Shown here piece after piece: positions 36,183-37,043 of a stretch of 37,043 nucleotides of DNA (its first letter is position 1; each line of letters starts with the position of its first letter). The stretch is taken from positions 1 through 37,043 of the forward strand of contig JAEPOM010000025.1 in the NCBI GenBank assembly GCA_017642885.1. The letters run 5' to 3'. The notes under the pieces are model-generated. The model saw nothing but the letters and a program-made list of their open reading frames with translations, ran no database searches and was not told the DNA's origin. This DNA comes from Henriciella sp. GTDB lineage: Bacteria > Pseudomonadota > Alphaproteobacteria > Caulobacterales > Hyphomonadaceae. The translations under genes were made by a program, and so were the position numbers.

Positions 36183-36220
36183 AAAGCGCCGCACTCAGAC
36201 TTGAGTGCGGCGCTTTTTTC
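36183..36220 (+). terminator. Terminator of the rplJL-rpoBC operon
   Basis: A 15-bp perfect stem (36183-36197 with 36202-36216), GACT loop, then a T-run (36214-36219). Among the longest perfect terminator stems in the window. Confidence 0.93.
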
Positions 36221-36271
36221 TTGCAGTCCTGAGACCACCTGCGTGAGAAAACCTGAATGGGTGGAACCAAA

Positions 36272-37043
36272 ATGCCTGCGCGCGAATCAGAATTGCCGGA
36301 TACCCCGCTGATAGAGAGCGGAGACGCTGAGCGGACGGCTTTGATGGCGGCGTATCCCGAGCTTGCTGAGACCATATCGTCGCTGGATGAGCATGGATAC
36401 GCGATCCTCGATCCGAAGTTTGATGCCGATGACCTCGACATTGCCGAATCCTTTTGCCGAAATGCGGTGAATGCAAGCGGGCGCATACAGGATGGCTGGA
36501 TTTCGGAGCCGGCGATCGGTCGATTGGCGGTGCATCAGCCCATCCTCGACATTCTGAATAAACTCTACGGACGTCGCGCGTTTCCATTCCAGACCCTGAA
36601 TTTTGAAATGGGCACGCAGCAGACACCGCATTCAGATACGTTTCACTTCAACTCGACGCCTGAACGCTTCATGTGTGGCGTGTGGGTGGCGTTGGAGGAT
36701 ATTTCGTCGGATGCCGGACCGCTGATCTACTATCCAGGAAGTCACAAACTGCCGGTTCTCAACCGAACAGAGCTTGGTGGGGCGCAGCTATACTCGGACT
36801 ACGAAAAGCATATTCAGCGCCTTATTGCAGAGCACGGCCTGCAACCTGAATCCGGGCTACTGAAACGCGGTCAGGCGCTGATCTGGTCGGCGAATCTGAT
36901 TCATGGTGGATCGGCGCGGACCCAGGCGGAGCTCACCCGGCGCAGTCAGGTGACGCACTACTATTTCGAAGATTGCGCCTATCATACGCCGCTTGATTAT
37001 GATCTGGACCAGAAGACGCATTTCATTCGCCAGCCTTATGATC
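36272..37043 (+). CDS. Phytanoyl-CoA dioxygenase-family protein, 3' end outside window
   Basis: An open frame of 257 codons running off the right edge. It fits the Fe(II)/2-oxoglutarate-dependent PhyH family: MAAYPELAETISSLDEHGYA at the start of the fold, the iron motif H-x-D in TPHSDTFHFN, GVWVALEDISSDAGPLIYYP and PGSHKLP, and the distal His in ANLIHGGSARTQ, with an Arg about 10 residues on for 2-oxoglutarate. The ATG at 36272 has GGTGGA upstream; an in-frame ATG at 36257 is possible. The substrate is unknown; homologues hydroxylate lipids, small metabolites or antibiotics. It stands where many bacteria have the str operon after rpoC. Confidence 0.85.
   Translation, partial: MPARESELPDTPLIESGDAERTALMAAYPELAETISSLDEHGYAILDPKFDADDLDIAESFCRNAVNASGRIQDGWISEPAIGRLAVHQPILDILNKLYGRRAFPFQTLNFEMGTQQTPHSDTFHFNSTPERFMCGVWVALEDISSDAGPLIYYPGSHKLPVLNRTELGGAQLYSDYEKHIQRLIAEHGLQPESGLLKRGQALIWSANLIHGGSARTQAELTRRSQVTHYYFEDCAYHTPLDYDLDQKTHFIRQPYD

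Noticed and set aside
1-37043. tRNA, rRNA genes, CRISPR arrays, insertion sequences, phage genes
   Set aside because: Scanning by eye found no cloverleaf candidates with CCA-type ends, no regularly spaced repeats and no transposase or integrase motifs. A tRNAscan or IS search would be needed to be sure.

Overview
The window looks like chromosomal DNA from a free-living alphaproteobacterium, most likely of the Hyphomonadaceae/Maricaulales-Caulobacterales part of the class. The grounds are the moderately high GC content, alphaproteobacterial-type RpoB/RpoC/L1/L11 sequences, an RcnB-family protein, a Tat-dependent M48 lipoprotein and many short secreted or lipoprotein genes. The lineage call is inference from sequence style, not from a marker search. 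I see no transposase, integrase, CRISPR array, tRNA or rRNA gene.

Left part (1-6436) is mostly minus strand: a truncated nuclease-like lipoprotein, a membrane O-acyltransferase with a C-terminal SGNH domain, and an alpha/beta-hydrolase-like protein lacking the usual serine. Next comes a compact minus-strand transcription unit (about 3575-3790) with a full-length anti-16S Shine-Dalgarno, a 26-codon ORF and its own terminator. It is followed by a very arginine-rich RcnB-like protein, the ribosome-rescue hydrolase ArfB (plus strand) and a YbjN-like protein with two acidic repeats.

Middle part (6603-19135): a small secreted protein, the propionyl-CoA carboxylase beta subunit, a TadG-like VWA protein with a small membrane partner, a globin, a three-gene DUF6249/ECF sigma/putative anti-sigma operon, an AraC regulator, two overlapping RNA methyltransferase genes, an OmpA-domain protein directly abutting a membrane coiled-coil protein with a helix-hairpin-helix end, and an M48 metalloprotease.

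Right part (19205-37043): an S41 protease/lipoprotein pair, then ribosomal protein and RNA polymerase genes. rplK-rplA form one unit with a strong terminator. They are separated from rplJ-rplL-rpoB-rpoC by a divergent M28 peptidase/amidohydrolase pair, both lipoproteins. The normally contiguous rplKAJL-rpoBC cluster is therefore split, with no secE-nusG immediately upstream of rplK and a phytanoyl-CoA-dioxygenase-like gene, not the str operon, directly after rpoC. rplJ has a structured leader consistent with L10 autoregulation, and the rplL-rpoB and rpoB-rpoC gaps each contain a clear hairpin.
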